Source: Chlorobiales bacterium Clorobi_01
Lineage (GTDB): Bacteria; Bacteroidota; Chlorobiia; Chlorobiales; Chlorobiaceae
Assembly (NCBI GenBank): GCA_001602925.1
Contig: LUZT01000004.1
Coordinates: 1-64,000, forward strand
DNA: 64,000 nucleotides
Direction of reading: 5' to 3'
Part shown: piece by piece, positions 28,093 through 37,476 of the stretch
Layout: each line of letters begins with the position of its first letter
Position numbering within the stretch: position 1 is the first letter of the stretch
Notes under the pieces: model-generated
Databases searched by the model: none
Told to the model about the DNA's origin: nothing
Seen by the model: the letters and a program-made list of their open reading frames with translations, nothing else
Made by a program: the position numbers and the translations under genes

Positions 28093-31000
28093 ATGCCCAA
28101 AAAAACTAATCCGCTGCTCAACGCCAGCGTGGATGGTCTCGGCAATGTCGTGACCCTCTATTTCTCGGAGAAGCTCAATGCGTCGAGCCTTCCGGCGCTC
28201 AAGCAGTTTACCGTCCTCAGCGATGATGAAAAACAGACGATCACGGGAATTGAGGTGGTCAACAACCAGGTTGTCCTGACCCTGGCGTCACCCATCGACA
28301 GCTCGATGCAGCTCACGGTTTCCTATACCGCAAAGCCGCATACCCTTGAGAACCTCGATGGTCACAAGGTGGTCTCCTTTCAAAATGCCGAGGTTGAAAA
28401 CCATCTTTCGCTGACCCCTTCAGAGAGCGAGTCCTTTGAGTTCGCCTCGACAATCCAGATGGATTTCGGCGCTGAGATTTCGGCCTTCGATGCCGACAGC
28501 GGGCGTCTGTTCGTGACCTCTCCCGAACACGGCCTTCAGGTTGTCAGCATCGACGGTCAGTTGCAGATGACCAAGATTGGCACGATAGACCTCGGAAGCA
28601 ATGTGGTGAACAGCGTGGCTGTCAGCAACGGTATTGTTGCCGTTGCGGTCGCCAATGCGGACAAAACGTTGCCGGGTACGGTTTATTTCCTTGATGCAGA
28701 TGCGGATGTTCTTGATGCTTCGATGATTCTCGGCAGCGTCACGGTCGGCGCGAATCCCGATATGCTGACCTTCACGTCCGACGGCATGAAGGTGCTGGTG
28801 GCCAACGAGGGTGAAATGGCGAGTGTTGCCAATGATCCCGAAGGCTCGGTGAGCATCATCGATCTCAGCGCCGGGGCAGAACATGCAACCGTCACCACCG
28901 CCGGATTCGGTGCGTTCAACGACCAGATCGACGCACTCAAAGAGGCTGGCGTCAGGCTCTTTGCCGGTGAGGAGGGCTTTGAAGGCACGACGGTCGCCCA
29001 GGACCTCGAACCCGAATACATCAGCATCTCTCCCGACGGTACGACGGCGTTCGTGACGCTTCAGGAGAATAATGCTATTGCCATTCTCGACATCGCCTCG
29101 GGCGAGTTTACCGATATCGTGCCGCTCGGTCTGAAGAGCTTCTCCAGCCTGCCGTTCGACGGTAGCGACAAGGACGGCATCGATCTCGAAACCGGGCTTC
29201 CCGTTTACGGCCAGTACATGCCGGACGCCATCGCGTCGTTTACCGGCGCGGATGGCAAGACCTACTATGTGATCGCGAACGAAGGCGACGACCGCGACGA
29301 TTTTCTGGACACGCCGGAGACTGCGCGGGTCAAAGACCTCACGCTCGATCCGACGGCTTTTCCTGACGCGGCGACGCTTCAGACTAACAGCGAACTCGGA
29401 CGTCTCACCGTTTCGAGTGCGCCGGGCAACAACGGCGATACCGATGGCGACGGCGACATCGACCAGCTTCTCGCTTACGGCGCCCGTTCGTTCAGCATTC
29501 TCGATGAGAAAGGCAATATCGTTTTCGACAGCGGTTCGCATATCGAGCAGTTTGTCGCGGAGAGCGGTCTGTTCACCGATGCCTATGGAACCGGGCTTTT
29601 CGATGATAGCCGTTCAGACAACAAGGGGCCTGAACCGGAGGGCATCACCATCGGCGTCGTGGATGGAAAAACCCTTGCGTTCGTCACGCTCGAACGAGGT
29701 GGTGGTGGCGTGATGGTGTACGACGTCACCGATCCTTCGGATGTGAGCTTCGTGCAGTATCTGAGGAATCCCGGTGACGTGAGCCCGGAAGGGGTGCTCT
29801 TCATTTCGGCTGCCGACAGCCCGACCGGGCATGAACTGCTGATTGTCAGCAATGAATCGTCAAATACCGTGAGCATCTTCGAGGTTGACAGCTCCGTGAA
29901 GGTTGGCATTGAAATCGAAGATGTGACCGTACTGGAGGGCGACCAGCTCTACTACCGGGCGCTTTCCAACACCTTCACCGATGCTGATGGCGACACGTTG
30001 ACCTACTCGGCGACACTGGCAAACGGTGATCCGCTGCCAGACTGGCTGCATTTCGATGCGTCGAGTCACGATCTTGAGACGATGGCAGAGTATTTTCTGA
30101 ACCAGGGTGATTCGGCGAAGTGGGCGACCGATTCGGCCTCGGCGATTACGGCGATGGTGACCGGCGAGAAGACTGACGCTGGCAACATCTCATGGGCGTC
30201 CGGCGATCCTGAAGGCGGCGAGCTGACGACGATTGCCGAGACCCTGCGCGCCGAGTACGGCTTTGCGATTGGCGTGGCCAGCACGGTGGAGTTCTCGCAT
30301 GCGACACCTGCCGGTGTGGTGAGCCACGACGTGAACAGGAACGACAAGTGGGACATCGCCCACGAAATCCTCACTGAAACGCAACCGGAAGTGGTCATCG
30401 GCGCGGGTCTCGACAGCTACTTTGCCAAGGCGGTCAAGGATGCGGCAGGTTATGACAGAGACCTTGACAACAACGGCTACAACGATGAATACGATGCTTT
30501 TCACACCGGGCAGAACACCGAATACACCGCCAATGTGGAGTTCGTGGAACGCGCGTCGGGCGTTGACGGCGGCGATCTGCTTGCCGCAGCCGCAGCGAAC
30601 GTTGACCTCTCTGCCGGCGAAAGGCTGTTTGGTCTCTTTGGTACCTCGGACGGCCACTTCGAGTACTATGATGTAGCAGACAATCCGGGCGAGGTGACGA
30701 TCACGCGCAGCACGGGTGACGGCACGCCGACGGTTGACGAAGACCCGACGATGGCTGAAATGGTCAATGCCGCGCTGACCGTTCTCAACCAGGACCCGGA
30801 CGGCTTTTTCGTCATGTTCGAACAGGGCGATATCGACTGGAGCAACCATGCCAACGACTACGAAAGCATGATCGGCGGTGTTTATGACCTCGATCTTGCG
30901 GTTCAGGCAGTGGAGCAGTTTGTCGATCTGAATCCTGATGACGATATCGACTGGTCGAATACGCTGGTGATCGTCACGAGCGACCACTCCAACAGCTACA

Positions 31001-31650
31001 TGCGCAACGAGAGCGTGCTTGGCATCGGCGACCTCGGCGAGGTGGGCACGGACGTGACCTACGCTTCAGGCGGTCACACCAACGAGCTGGTAACGGTTTC
31101 TGCCCGCGGCGCGGGTGCGGAGTACTTCGCCGAGCTAGCGGGTGAAATCTACGCCGGCACGGACATCATCGACAACACGCAGATTTACGATGCGATGATG
31201 AACGCTGCCGAGAATGCAGGCGCCGAGCACATCATTTTGATGATCGGCGATGGCATGAACATCGAGCACGAAATCGCCGCCAGCCGCTACCTGTATGGCG
31301 AAGACTTCGGCCTGTCATGGCAGGACTGGGGTGAGCTGGAAGACGGCTGGACGGGCTACGCTACGACCTGGGATGTGACGTCGTACAACAACTATGCGGC
31401 GCTGAACGGCGTGGATCCGTATGATCCTGACACCTACGATCCGACCATTGGCTACGATCCGGCACAGGGCGGTACGACGCCGTATCCGGTGGCGATGATC
31501 TTCAGCGGTACGCCGGACAGTGAAGATGTCGGCGAGCTGGAGATTGTGGTAACAGCCACTGACGAGAGCGGCGCGTACGCGAGCCAGACCTTTGATCTGA
31601 TCGTTGGCGTGGCGGTGGATGCTGATGGTAGCCTGGCTCTTGCGGTCTGA
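28093..31650 (+). CDS. Large surface/secreted protein: SwmB-like domain, beta-propeller and circularly permuted alkaline phosphatase inside a cadherin-like domain
   Basis: The 1185-residue protein has an N-terminal SwmB-like domain (about 1-105), then a choice-of-anchor-I type beta-propeller (about 115-610) with VLVANEGE and a Ca-binding DTDGDGDID loop (449-457). A He_PIG/cadherin-like domain follows, whose first half ends LPDWLHFDAS (648-657) and whose second half starts FSGTPDS (1137). Between them lies an alkaline phosphatase in permuted order: TDSASA with the nucleophile Ser681, HATPAG, metal ligands Glu910/Asp915/His919, Asp964-His965 and His995, and only then the normally N-terminal IGDGM motif (Asp1053). 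No Sec signal is present, so type I-like export is possible. A strong terminator follows. Confidence 0.85.
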   Translation: MPKKTNPLLNASVDGLGNVVTLYFSEKLNASSLPALKQFTVLSDDEKQTITGIEVVNNQVVLTLASPIDSSMQLTVSYTAKPHTLENLDGHKVVSFQNAEVENHLSLTPSESESFEFASTIQMDFGAEISAFDADSGRLFVTSPEHGLQVVSIDGQLQMTKIGTIDLGSNVVNSVAVSNGIVAVAVANADKTLPGTVYFLDADADVLDASMILGSVTVGANPDMLTFTSDGMKVLVANEGEMASVANDPEGSVSIIDLSAGAEHATVTTAGFGAFNDQIDALKEAGVRLFAGEEGFEGTTVAQDLEPEYISISPDGTTAFVTLQENNAIAILDIASGEFTDIVPLGLKSFSSLPFDGSDKDGIDLETGLPVYGQYMPDAIASFTGADGKTYYVIANEGDDRDDFLDTPETARVKDLTLDPTAFPDAATLQTNSELGRLTVSSAPGNNGDTDGDGDIDQLLAYGARSFSILDEKGNIVFDSGSHIEQFVAESGLFTDAYGTGLFDDSRSDNKGPEPEGITIGVVDGKTLAFVTLERGGGGVMVYDVTDPSDVSFVQYLRNPGDVSPEGVLFISAADSPTGHELLIVSNESSNTVSIFEVDSSVKVGIEIEDVTVLEGDQLYYRALSNTFTDADGDTLTYSATLANGDPLPDWLHFDASSHDLETMAEYFLNQGDSAKWATDSASAITAMVTGEKTDAGNISWASGDPEGGELTTIAETLRAEYGFAIGVASTVEFSHATPAGVVSHDVNRNDKWDIAHEILTETQPEVVIGAGLDSYFAKAVKDAAGYDRDLDNNGYNDEYDAFHTGQNTEYTANVEFVERASGVDGGDLLAAAAANVDLSAGERLFGLFGTSDGHFEYYDVADNPGEVTITRSTGDGTPTVDEDPTMAEMVNAALTVLNQDPDGFFVMFEQGDIDWSNHANDYESMIGGVYDLDLAVQAVEQFVDLNPDDDIDWSNTLVIVTSDHSNSYMRNESVLGIGDLGEVGTDVTYASGGHTNELVTVSARGAGAEYFAELAGEIYAGTDIIDNTQIYDAMMNAAENAGAEHIILMIGDGMNIEHEIAASRYLYGEDFGLSWQDWGELEDGWTGYATTWDVTSYNNYAALNGVDPYDPDTYDPTIGYDPAQGGTTPYPVAMIFSGTPDSEDVGELEIVVTATDESGAYASQTFDLIVGVAVDADGSLALAV

Positions 31651-31676
31651 TTCCATTCAGTTGTTTTATCCACTGT

Positions 31677-31720
31677 TTTCCCCCGCCATCCGGTTTTTCG
31701 CCGGATGGCGGGGGTTTTTC
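31677..31720 (+). terminator. Strong Rho-independent terminator
   Basis: CCCCGCCATCCGG pairs with CCGGATGGCGGGG around a short T-rich loop and is followed by GTTTTTCTTTTC. It directly follows the phosphatase gene. Confidence 0.9.
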
Positions 31721-31804
31721 TTTTCCTATATTCCCGGAAAGATCGCGTACCCCCTGCCGACGCTTCCTTGATATCTCGGGCGGGATGATTTTTTCGATAC
31801 CCTC

Positions 31805-32605
31805 ATGCAATCTCTTTTTTCTTCAGTCTGCTGCGTCGATACCGGAGCCGGTTCCGGTTCGTATAACATGGATTTCGATGTCCGGCTCATGCGGGCGTTT
31901 ACTGATGGGTCGTTTCAGCGCGAATTTGGCGGGGGTTGCTGTTTGTGGCGGTTTTATGCGTGGTCGCCTCCAGCGGTGTCACTCGGGCGGAACCAGAATC
32001 CGGCGGAGATCGACCGGGAGCGGTGCCGGGCCGATGGTGTCGATGTGGTGGTGCGGCCCACCGGCGGGCGGGCGGTGTTCCATGCCGATGAGCTGACCTA
32101 CTCCTTTTTCGCTGACACGACGCTGCCGAACGAGGTGATCTATCAAATGGTGCACGAAACCATCGCGCGGGCGCTGTCCAAAGTTGGCGTCGCGGCGGAG
32201 TTCTGCCGGTCGCAGCCCGATTTCCGGGCGCGGTACGCATGCCCGGAATCGGTCTCCTGTTTCACCGCCTCGGCCCGGTACGAGTTGCAGGTTGACGGAC
32301 GCAAAATTGTCGGTTCGGCGCAGCGTCGCAACGGACATGTGCTTCTTCAGCATGGTTCTTTGCCACTTTCGATGCGGCACAGGCAACTTTCGCGTTATCT
32401 TGCGGATGCCTCCCGCGAACTTGTCCAGGCAGTCGATGCCGACATGGAGCGCAAAACCGCGTCGCTCGACGAGTTCGCCGATGCGGGTTACGCCGATCTG
32501 GTGCCATTGCTCATCGCTGAAGCAGGGAAATCCGCCGGATCGGGAGCTAAAATTCTGACTTCGGGGGAGATCGGACGCCTCGAAGGTTTTCAACAATCAC
32601 TCTAA
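31805..32605 (+). CDS. lipM: Lipoyl/octanoyl transferase family protein, LipM-like
   Basis: A biotin/lipoate A/B-ligase fold enzyme of 266 residues. Diagnostic segments are SPPAVSLGRNQNP, VVVRPTGGRAVFH (substrate loop), CFTASARYELQVDGRKIVGSAQRR and LLQHGSLPL. A Cys directly before the YEL strand (SVSCFTASARYEL) is the position of the catalytic Cys in Bacillus LipM, an octanoyl-ACP:GcvH transferase. The Lys of GRKIVGSAQRR is kept in both LipM and LplA. LipM-type transfer is therefore favoured over lipoate ligation. It lies 12 nt upstream of panB and may be co-transcribed with it. Confidence 0.82.
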   Translation: MQSLFSSVCCVDTGAGSGSYNMDFDVRLMRAFTDGSFQREFGGGCCLWRFYAWSPPAVSLGRNQNPAEIDRERCRADGVDVVVRPTGGRAVFHADELTYSFFADTTLPNEVIYQMVHETIARALSKVGVAAEFCRSQPDFRARYACPESVSCFTASARYELQVDGRKIVGSAQRRNGHVLLQHGSLPLSMRHRQLSRYLADASRELVQAVDADMERKTASLDEFADAGYADLVPLLIAEAGKSAGSGAKILTSGEIGRLEGFQQSL

Positions 32606-32617
32606 CTGACGACCATC

Positions 32618-33451
32618 ATGAACCAGCCCTCTGGCAATAAACTGCCTCACGTCACGACCCGCAGGATGCTCGATATGAAGCAGCGCGGCGAGAAGATCGC
32701 CATGCTGACCGCTTACGACTACACGATGGCGCGGATTCTCGACCGCTCGGGCGTTGACGCGATTCTCGTTGGCGATTCGGCGAGCAACGTCTTCGCCGGG
32801 CACAACACCACGCTGCCGATGACCGTTGACGAGATGATCTACCACGCCAAGGCGGTGGTGCGTGGCGTGCAGGCAGAGACGCGGCGGGCGATGGTGATTG
32901 TCGATATGCCCTTCATGAGCTACCAGCTCTCGCCGGAGGATGCGGTGCGCAACGCCGGAAAAATCATGAAAGAGCACGAGTGCGACGCGGTGAAGATGGA
33001 GGGTGGCAAGGTGATCGCCGAAGCGGTCAAGCGTATCACCGATATCGGCATTCCGGTCATGGGTCACCTCGGCCTCATGCCGCAGTCGATCTACAAATAT
33101 GGCAGCTACAAGGTGCGCGCGATGGAGGAGGAGGAGGCCCGGCAGCTCATCGAGGATGCGAAGATCATCGAGGAGGCCGGAGCGTTCGCCATCGTGCTCG
33201 AAAAGATTCCGTCGAAGCTCGCCGGTGAGGTGAGCCGCTCGCTGACCATTCCGACCATCGGCATCGGCGCGGGGCCGGAGTGCGACGGCCAGGTTCTGGT
33301 CATCAACGACATGCTTGGCCTCAGCACCGACTTCCGCCCGCGCTTCGTCCGCCGCTACGCTGACCTCTCCTCGGTGATCGAGCAGGCGGTCAAAAGCTAC
33401 GTCGAGGATGTGCGGAGCAACAGCTTCCCGTCGGAGGACGAGAGTTACTGA
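32618..33451 (+). CDS. panB: 3-methyl-2-oxobutanoate hydroxymethyltransferase
   Basis: PanB adds a hydroxymethyl group from methylene-THF to ketoisovalerate, giving ketopantoate, the first committed step to pantothenate and CoA. The 277-residue protein shows the TIM-barrel motifs [67 protein letters not shown] and [19 protein letters not shown]. All are characteristic of the family and the length is normal. Confidence 0.97.
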   Translation: MNQPSGNKLPHVTTRRMLDMKQRGEKIAMLTAYDYTMARILDRSGVDAILVGDSASNVFAGHNTTLPMTVDEMIYHAKAVVRGVQAETRRAMVIVDMPFMSYQLSPEDAVRNAGKIMKEHECDAVKMEGGKVIAEAVKRITDIGIPVMGHLGLMPQSIYKYGSYKVRAMEEEEARQLIEDAKIIEEAGAFAIVLEKIPSKLAGEVSRSLTIPTIGIGAGPECDGQVLVINDMLGLSTDFRPRFVRRYADLSSVIEQAVKSYVEDVRSNSFPSEDESY

Positions 33452-33593
33452 CGGGAGCAGGCATTGTTTCCGGATTGCAAGATTTCATGAATCGATTATT
33501 TTTCATGACGATCTCCGCAATCGGGCGCCGGATTTTTAACGTGCAGTGACAGGTTTGGCAGGAAATGGCGAAGTCGCCGGATGAATAATTTTT

Positions 33594-34394
33594 ATGGGTA
33601 CAGAAGAAAGAAAAGCTCGGCAAAAACGCTATCCACCGGTTTTACAGGGTGGCGGCGAGCGGCCCCAGCGGCGTTTTCCCTACGTTTCGCGCTCATTCGT
33701 CCCGTCGGCTTTCACGGTCATGAACATGGTGTCGGGCTACGTTTCCATCGTCATGGCGGGTGAGGGTAGTTTCGTCATTGCGGGATGGCTCATCTTCCTG
33801 GCGGCCTTTTTCGATACCATCGACGGTTTCGTGGCGAGACTCACCAACAGCTCCTCCGAATTTGGCGTGGAGCTCGATTCGCTTTCCGACCTCGTCTCTT
33901 TCGGAGCTGCGCCCGCATATCTCGTCTACAAATTCGGCCTCGAACATATTGGAATGCCCTGGGGGTTGCTGCTCAGCTCGCTCCTGATGGTTGGCAGCGG
34001 GTTGAGGCTGGCGCGATTCAACATCAATCTGATCGATTATCACAAGGACTCTTTTTCCGGTCTTCCGACACCGGCGCAGGCGATGACCGTTGCTTCGTTT
34101 GTCCTCTGGATGAGCGTTGAACCGCTGTTTACAGAACTCGCTCTTCAGAAGGTGCTGATGGTTCTGACCGTTTTGCTCGCCACTCTCATGGTCAGCAAGG
34201 TCAACTACGATGCTTTGCCCAAACCGACTCTCGAATCGTTTCGCAGTCATCCCGTGCAGATGATTCTTTACGTGATCGCGATTTTCTGCGTGCTGGTCTT
34301 TCAGGCCAAGGCTTTTTTTGTGGCCATGTTATTGTATATTCTGCTCGGAATCGTCAGGTCGCTGACCCGTACCGTTCAGGAGTGGCAGCTCTGA
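33594..34394 (+). CDS. pssA: CDP-diacylglycerol--serine O-phosphatidyltransferase
   Basis: An inner-membrane CDP-alcohol phosphotransferase of 266 residues. The signature DGx2ARx8Gx3Dx3D is present as DGFVARLTNSSSEFGVELDSLSD (about residues 82-103), which binds the metal and the CDP group. About seven hydrophobic segments follow, and the GSGLRLARFN and SGLPTPAQAM motifs are typical of the PssA class. It makes phosphatidylserine, precursor of phosphatidylethanolamine. No psd gene is adjacent in this window. Confidence 0.92.
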   Translation: MGTEERKARQKRYPPVLQGGGERPQRRFPYVSRSFVPSAFTVMNMVSGYVSIVMAGEGSFVIAGWLIFLAAFFDTIDGFVARLTNSSSEFGVELDSLSDLVSFGAAPAYLVYKFGLEHIGMPWGLLLSSLLMVGSGLRLARFNINLIDYHKDSFSGLPTPAQAMTVASFVLWMSVEPLFTELALQKVLMVLTVLLATLMVSKVNYDALPKPTLESFRSHPVQMILYVIAIFCVLVFQAKAFFVAMLLYILLGIVRSLTRTVQEWQL

Positions 34395-34436
34395 CGCAAA
34401 TTTCCGGCCTCCTCAACTTGCAACGTAACCATTGCT

Positions 34437-34691
34437 ATGGCATTCAAGGCTAAGATCAAGGTGACCCTCCGTCCTTCAATTCTCGACGTTCAGGGCAAAG
34501 CCGCGCAGCATGCGCTTGAAAATCTCGGGTATTCGAGTGTCGAATCGATCAGGATCGGCAAATACATGGAGGTGATCATCGGTGAAGATTTCCGCGCCGA
34601 GGCCGAGCAAGTCTGCACCGAAATCTGTCAGAAGCTCCTGTCCAATCCGATTATGGAGGACTTCAGCTTCGAACTGGTACCCGTCAACTAA
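34437..34691 (+). CDS. purS: Phosphoribosylformylglycinamidine synthase, PurS subunit
   Basis: PurS is the small structural subunit that bridges PurQ and PurL in the three-part FGAM synthase. The 84-residue protein has the typical beta-alpha-beta-beta pattern: KVTLRPSILDVQGKAAQHALENLGY, VESIRIGKYMEVIIG, and a C-terminal MEDFSFELVPV strand. It precedes purQ by 15 nt. PurL itself is not in the window. Confidence 0.95.
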   Translation: MAFKAKIKVTLRPSILDVQGKAAQHALENLGYSSVESIRIGKYMEVIIGEDFRAEAEQVCTEICQKLLSNPIMEDFSFELVPVN

Positions 34692-34706
34692 ATTTCTCAC
34701 CCTCCT

Positions 34707-35411
34707 ATGGCTGATGTTACCGTTGGAATCGTGGTTTTCCCCGGTTCGAACTGCGATCACGACACCGAATATGCCGTTGCTTCGTTTCCCGGCGTCAAGC
34801 CGGTGATGCTCTGGCACAACGATCACGACCTGAAGGGATGTGACGCTGTCATTCTCCCTGGCGGTTTCTCCTACGGAGATTATCTCCGCTGCGGTTCCAT
34901 CGCCCGGTTCTCGCCAATCATGCGCGAGGTAATCGATTTTGCAGGCAAGGGGCGTCCGGTGCTCGGCATCTGTAACGGCTTTCAGGTGCTCGTCGAATGC
35001 GGCCTGCTCGAAGGTGCCCTGATCCGCAACGCCGGACGGAAGTTCGTCTCACGCCAGACCACCATCAGCGTCGCCAACAACGCCACGATCTTCACCGACC
35101 GTTACGAAAAAGGCGAGATGCTGCGCGTGCCGGTTGCGCACGGCGAGGGCAACTATTACGCTTCGCCCGAGACCATCGAGAGCCTCGAATCGAACGGGCA
35201 GGTGGTGTTCCGCTACACCGACGCCGGGGGCAACGCAACCGCCGAGGCCAACTTCAACGGCTCGATGAACAACATCGCCGGTATCGTCAACAAGCAGGGG
35301 AACGTGCTTGGCCTGATGCCGCATCCTGAACGCGCCAGCGAGAAGCTGCTCGGCTCGGAGGATGGCAGGCGGCTGTTCGAATCGCTTTTCGCGCATCTTG
35401 CCGGAGCGTAA
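34707..35411 (+). CDS. purQ: Phosphoribosylformylglycinamidine synthase, glutaminase subunit
   Basis: PurQ hydrolyses glutamine and passes ammonia to PurL in purine synthesis. The 234-residue class I amidotransferase carries the oxyanion region LPGGFSYGDYLRCG, the nucleophile elbow VLGICNGFQVLVECG (Cys at about residue 90) and the His-Glu pair in GLMPHPERAS near the C-terminus. It lies 15 nt after purS and 12 nt before the MFS gene. Confidence 0.96.
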   Translation: MADVTVGIVVFPGSNCDHDTEYAVASFPGVKPVMLWHNDHDLKGCDAVILPGGFSYGDYLRCGSIARFSPIMREVIDFAGKGRPVLGICNGFQVLVECGLLEGALIRNAGRKFVSRQTTISVANNATIFTDRYEKGEMLRVPVAHGEGNYYASPETIESLESNGQVVFRYTDAGGNATAEANFNGSMNNIAGIVNKQGNVLGLMPHPERASEKLLGSEDGRRLFESLFAHLAGA

Positions 35412-35423
35412 ACCAGCCTTCTG

Positions 35424-36731
35424 ATGGGCATGAACGACACATCGCAGAAGGCCCGGATTTTCTCATGGCTGCTGTTCGATTTCGCGAATACATCGTTCAG
35501 CGTCATGATGGTGACGTTCGCCTTTCCGCTCTACTTCAAGAACATAATCTGCGAGGGAGAACCCAAGGGTGACGCGCTCTGGGGCGCGAGCGTCAGTATT
35601 TCGATGCTGCTTGTGGCGCTCATCTCGCCGGTGCTCGGCGCGCAGGCGGACTACTCGGGCCGCCGCAAACGCTTTCTCTTCGCTTTCACGCTGATATCGG
35701 TACTTGCTACGGCGCTTCTCTCTTTTTCCGGGCCGGGCATGGTGCTGTTCGCGGCGGCGCTCTTCATTCTCGCCAACATCGGCTTTGAGGGCGGCCTTGT
35801 GTTCTACGATGCGTGGCTTCCGGAGATCACCTCGCCGCGAAGCACCGGCAGGGTTTCCGGCTACGGTTTCGCGATGGGTTACCTCGGTGCGTTCGCCATT
35901 CTCCTGATCAATCTGCCGCTGCTCTCGAAGGGGATCGTGCCCGCCAACATTCCCAACCTTAAGCTCAGTTTCCTCATCGTCGCGCTCTTTTTCGCCGTGT
36001 TCTCCGCGCCGATTTTCGTGATGCTGCGCGACACCAAAGGCTCGGTGGGCGATTCATCCAGCGGTGAGCGGCGGCGCGAGCGCGGCTCGTCGTTCGTGCA
36101 CTCGATCAAAGAGGTCGGCTACACGATCCGGCATATCATGAGCTATCCCGATCTCGCGCGCTTCCTGCTCGCCTACTTTTTCTACAACGACGCGATTCTG
36201 ACCGTCATCGCCTTTTCGTCGATCTACGCGCAGAACACCCTCGGCTTTACGACGGGCGAACTCATCACCTTTTTCATGACCGTGCAGACCACGGCCATAC
36301 TTGGCTCGGTGGTGTTCGGTTTTGTCACCGACAAGATCGGCCCGAAGCGCACCATCGTCATCACGCTCTTTATCTGGTTCGCGGTGATTCTGCTGGCGAT
36401 TCTCTCCGGAAGCAAGGAGACCTTTTTCATGACCGGCCTGCTCGCAGGAATGTCGATGGGGTCGTCTCAGGCGGCCTCGCGCTCGCTGATGGTGCGGCTG
36501 ACGCCGAAGGAGCACGTCACGGAATTTTTCGGCTTCTACGACGGTAGTTTTGGAAAGGCGTCGGCGATCATCGGTCCTCTGGTGTTCGGTGTCGTTTCCG
36601 CCCAGGCTGGCAGCCAGAAGGTCGCGCTCGCTTCGCTGCTGGTGTTTTTCGGCCTTGGCCTCCTGATTATTACCGGCGTGAGGACGCGAGCCACCGCCGA
36701 AGCCTCGCCGGAAGCCTTCCGGATCGAGTGA
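35424..36731 (+). CDS. MFS transporter, UMF1/Atg22-like family
   Basis: The 435-residue protein has about twelve transmembrane helices and the UMF1 (Atg22-like) N-terminus WLLFDFANTSFSVMMVTFAFPLYFKN, followed by SPVLGAQADYSGRRKRFL, the loop 2-3 MFS signature. A central charged loop (about 205-230, SSGERRRERGSS) separates the two halves. GGLVFYDAWLPEI and GMSMGSSQAASRSLMVRLTPKEH also fit this family. The substrate of bacterial UMF1 transporters is generally unknown. Confidence 0.9.
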   Translation: MGMNDTSQKARIFSWLLFDFANTSFSVMMVTFAFPLYFKNIICEGEPKGDALWGASVSISMLLVALISPVLGAQADYSGRRKRFLFAFTLISVLATALLSFSGPGMVLFAAALFILANIGFEGGLVFYDAWLPEITSPRSTGRVSGYGFAMGYLGAFAILLINLPLLSKGIVPANIPNLKLSFLIVALFFAVFSAPIFVMLRDTKGSVGDSSSGERRRERGSSFVHSIKEVGYTIRHIMSYPDLARFLLAYFFYNDAILTVIAFSSIYAQNTLGFTTGELITFFMTVQTTAILGSVVFGFVTDKIGPKRTIVITLFIWFAVILLAILSGSKETFFMTGLLAGMSMGSSQAASRSLMVRLTPKEHVTEFFGFYDGSFGKASAIIGPLVFGVVSAQAGSQKVALASLLVFFGLGLLIITGVRTRATAEASPEAFRIE

Positions 36732-36758
36732 CGGTAGTGACGTGTAACCCATTTTATA

Positions 36759-37445
36759 ATGACTGTTATGAACGATGAGTTGAAGGCTGAGAACGCCGGA
36801 AACGAACGCGGCTGCGTGGATTGCCATACGATGAGCTGCTACCGGATGGAGAAGCGCCTGCCGGACGCCTGCCTCTCGGAGGTGATCGGCAAGGAGCAGC
36901 TCGATGAGGCCCTCGACCTCTACCGCGGTGACGGTATCGATGCCAGGATTGCCCGCGCCGCTGCCGAAGTCGAGGGGCTTTACTATGGAAAGCTGACCCG
37001 CGTCGAGGAGATCGTCGCCTTCGCCCGGAGAATCGGCGCGAAAAGGATCGGTCTTGCTACCTGTGTCGGTCTCGCCGGAGAGGCGCGCGTTTTCGCGAAG
37101 ATTCTCGAAGCCAACGGATTCGAACCGTTCTCGGCGCTCTGCAAGGCGGGCGCGGTGGATAAAAGCCAAATCGGCATCGCCGAGGAGCTGAAGATCACGC
37201 CCGGCAGCCACGAATCGCTCTGCAATCCGGTGCTGCAAGCCCGCGTGATGAACGAAAAACCGACAGACCTCAACGTCGTCATTGGCCTCTGCGTTGGCCA
37301 CGACAGCCTTTTCACGAAGCACTCCGCCGCTCCGGTCACGACGCTGATCGTCAAGGACCGGGTGCTGGCCCACAATCCCGCCGCCGCGCTCTACACCTCG
37401 GGCTCTTACTACAAACGCCTGCTGGAGCCGGGCCGCGAGCTGTGA
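36759..37445 (+). CDS. DUF1847 family protein with N-terminal cysteine cluster
   Basis: A 228-residue cytoplasmic protein that reads as DUF1847. The N-terminus holds a Cys-rich segment (CVDCHTMSCYRMEKRLPDAC, about residues 19-38) that could bind a metal or iron-sulfur centre. The remaining Rossmann-like body carries RIGLATCVGLAGEARVFAKIL, CNPVLQARVMN and IGLCVGHDSLFTKHS, with further conserved Cys and His. Its role is unknown. It follows the MFS gene by 27 nt and precedes a DUF2141 gene. Confidence 0.82.
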   Translation: MTVMNDELKAENAGNERGCVDCHTMSCYRMEKRLPDACLSEVIGKEQLDEALDLYRGDGIDARIARAAAEVEGLYYGKLTRVEEIVAFARRIGAKRIGLATCVGLAGEARVFAKILEANGFEPFSALCKAGAVDKSQIGIAEELKITPGSHESLCNPVLQARVMNEKPTDLNVVIGLCVGHDSLFTKHSAAPVTTLIVKDRVLAHNPAAALYTSGSYYKRLLEPGREL

Positions 37446-37476
37446 AGTTTCAAAGAACCTTTTGATAGAGTCAGAG

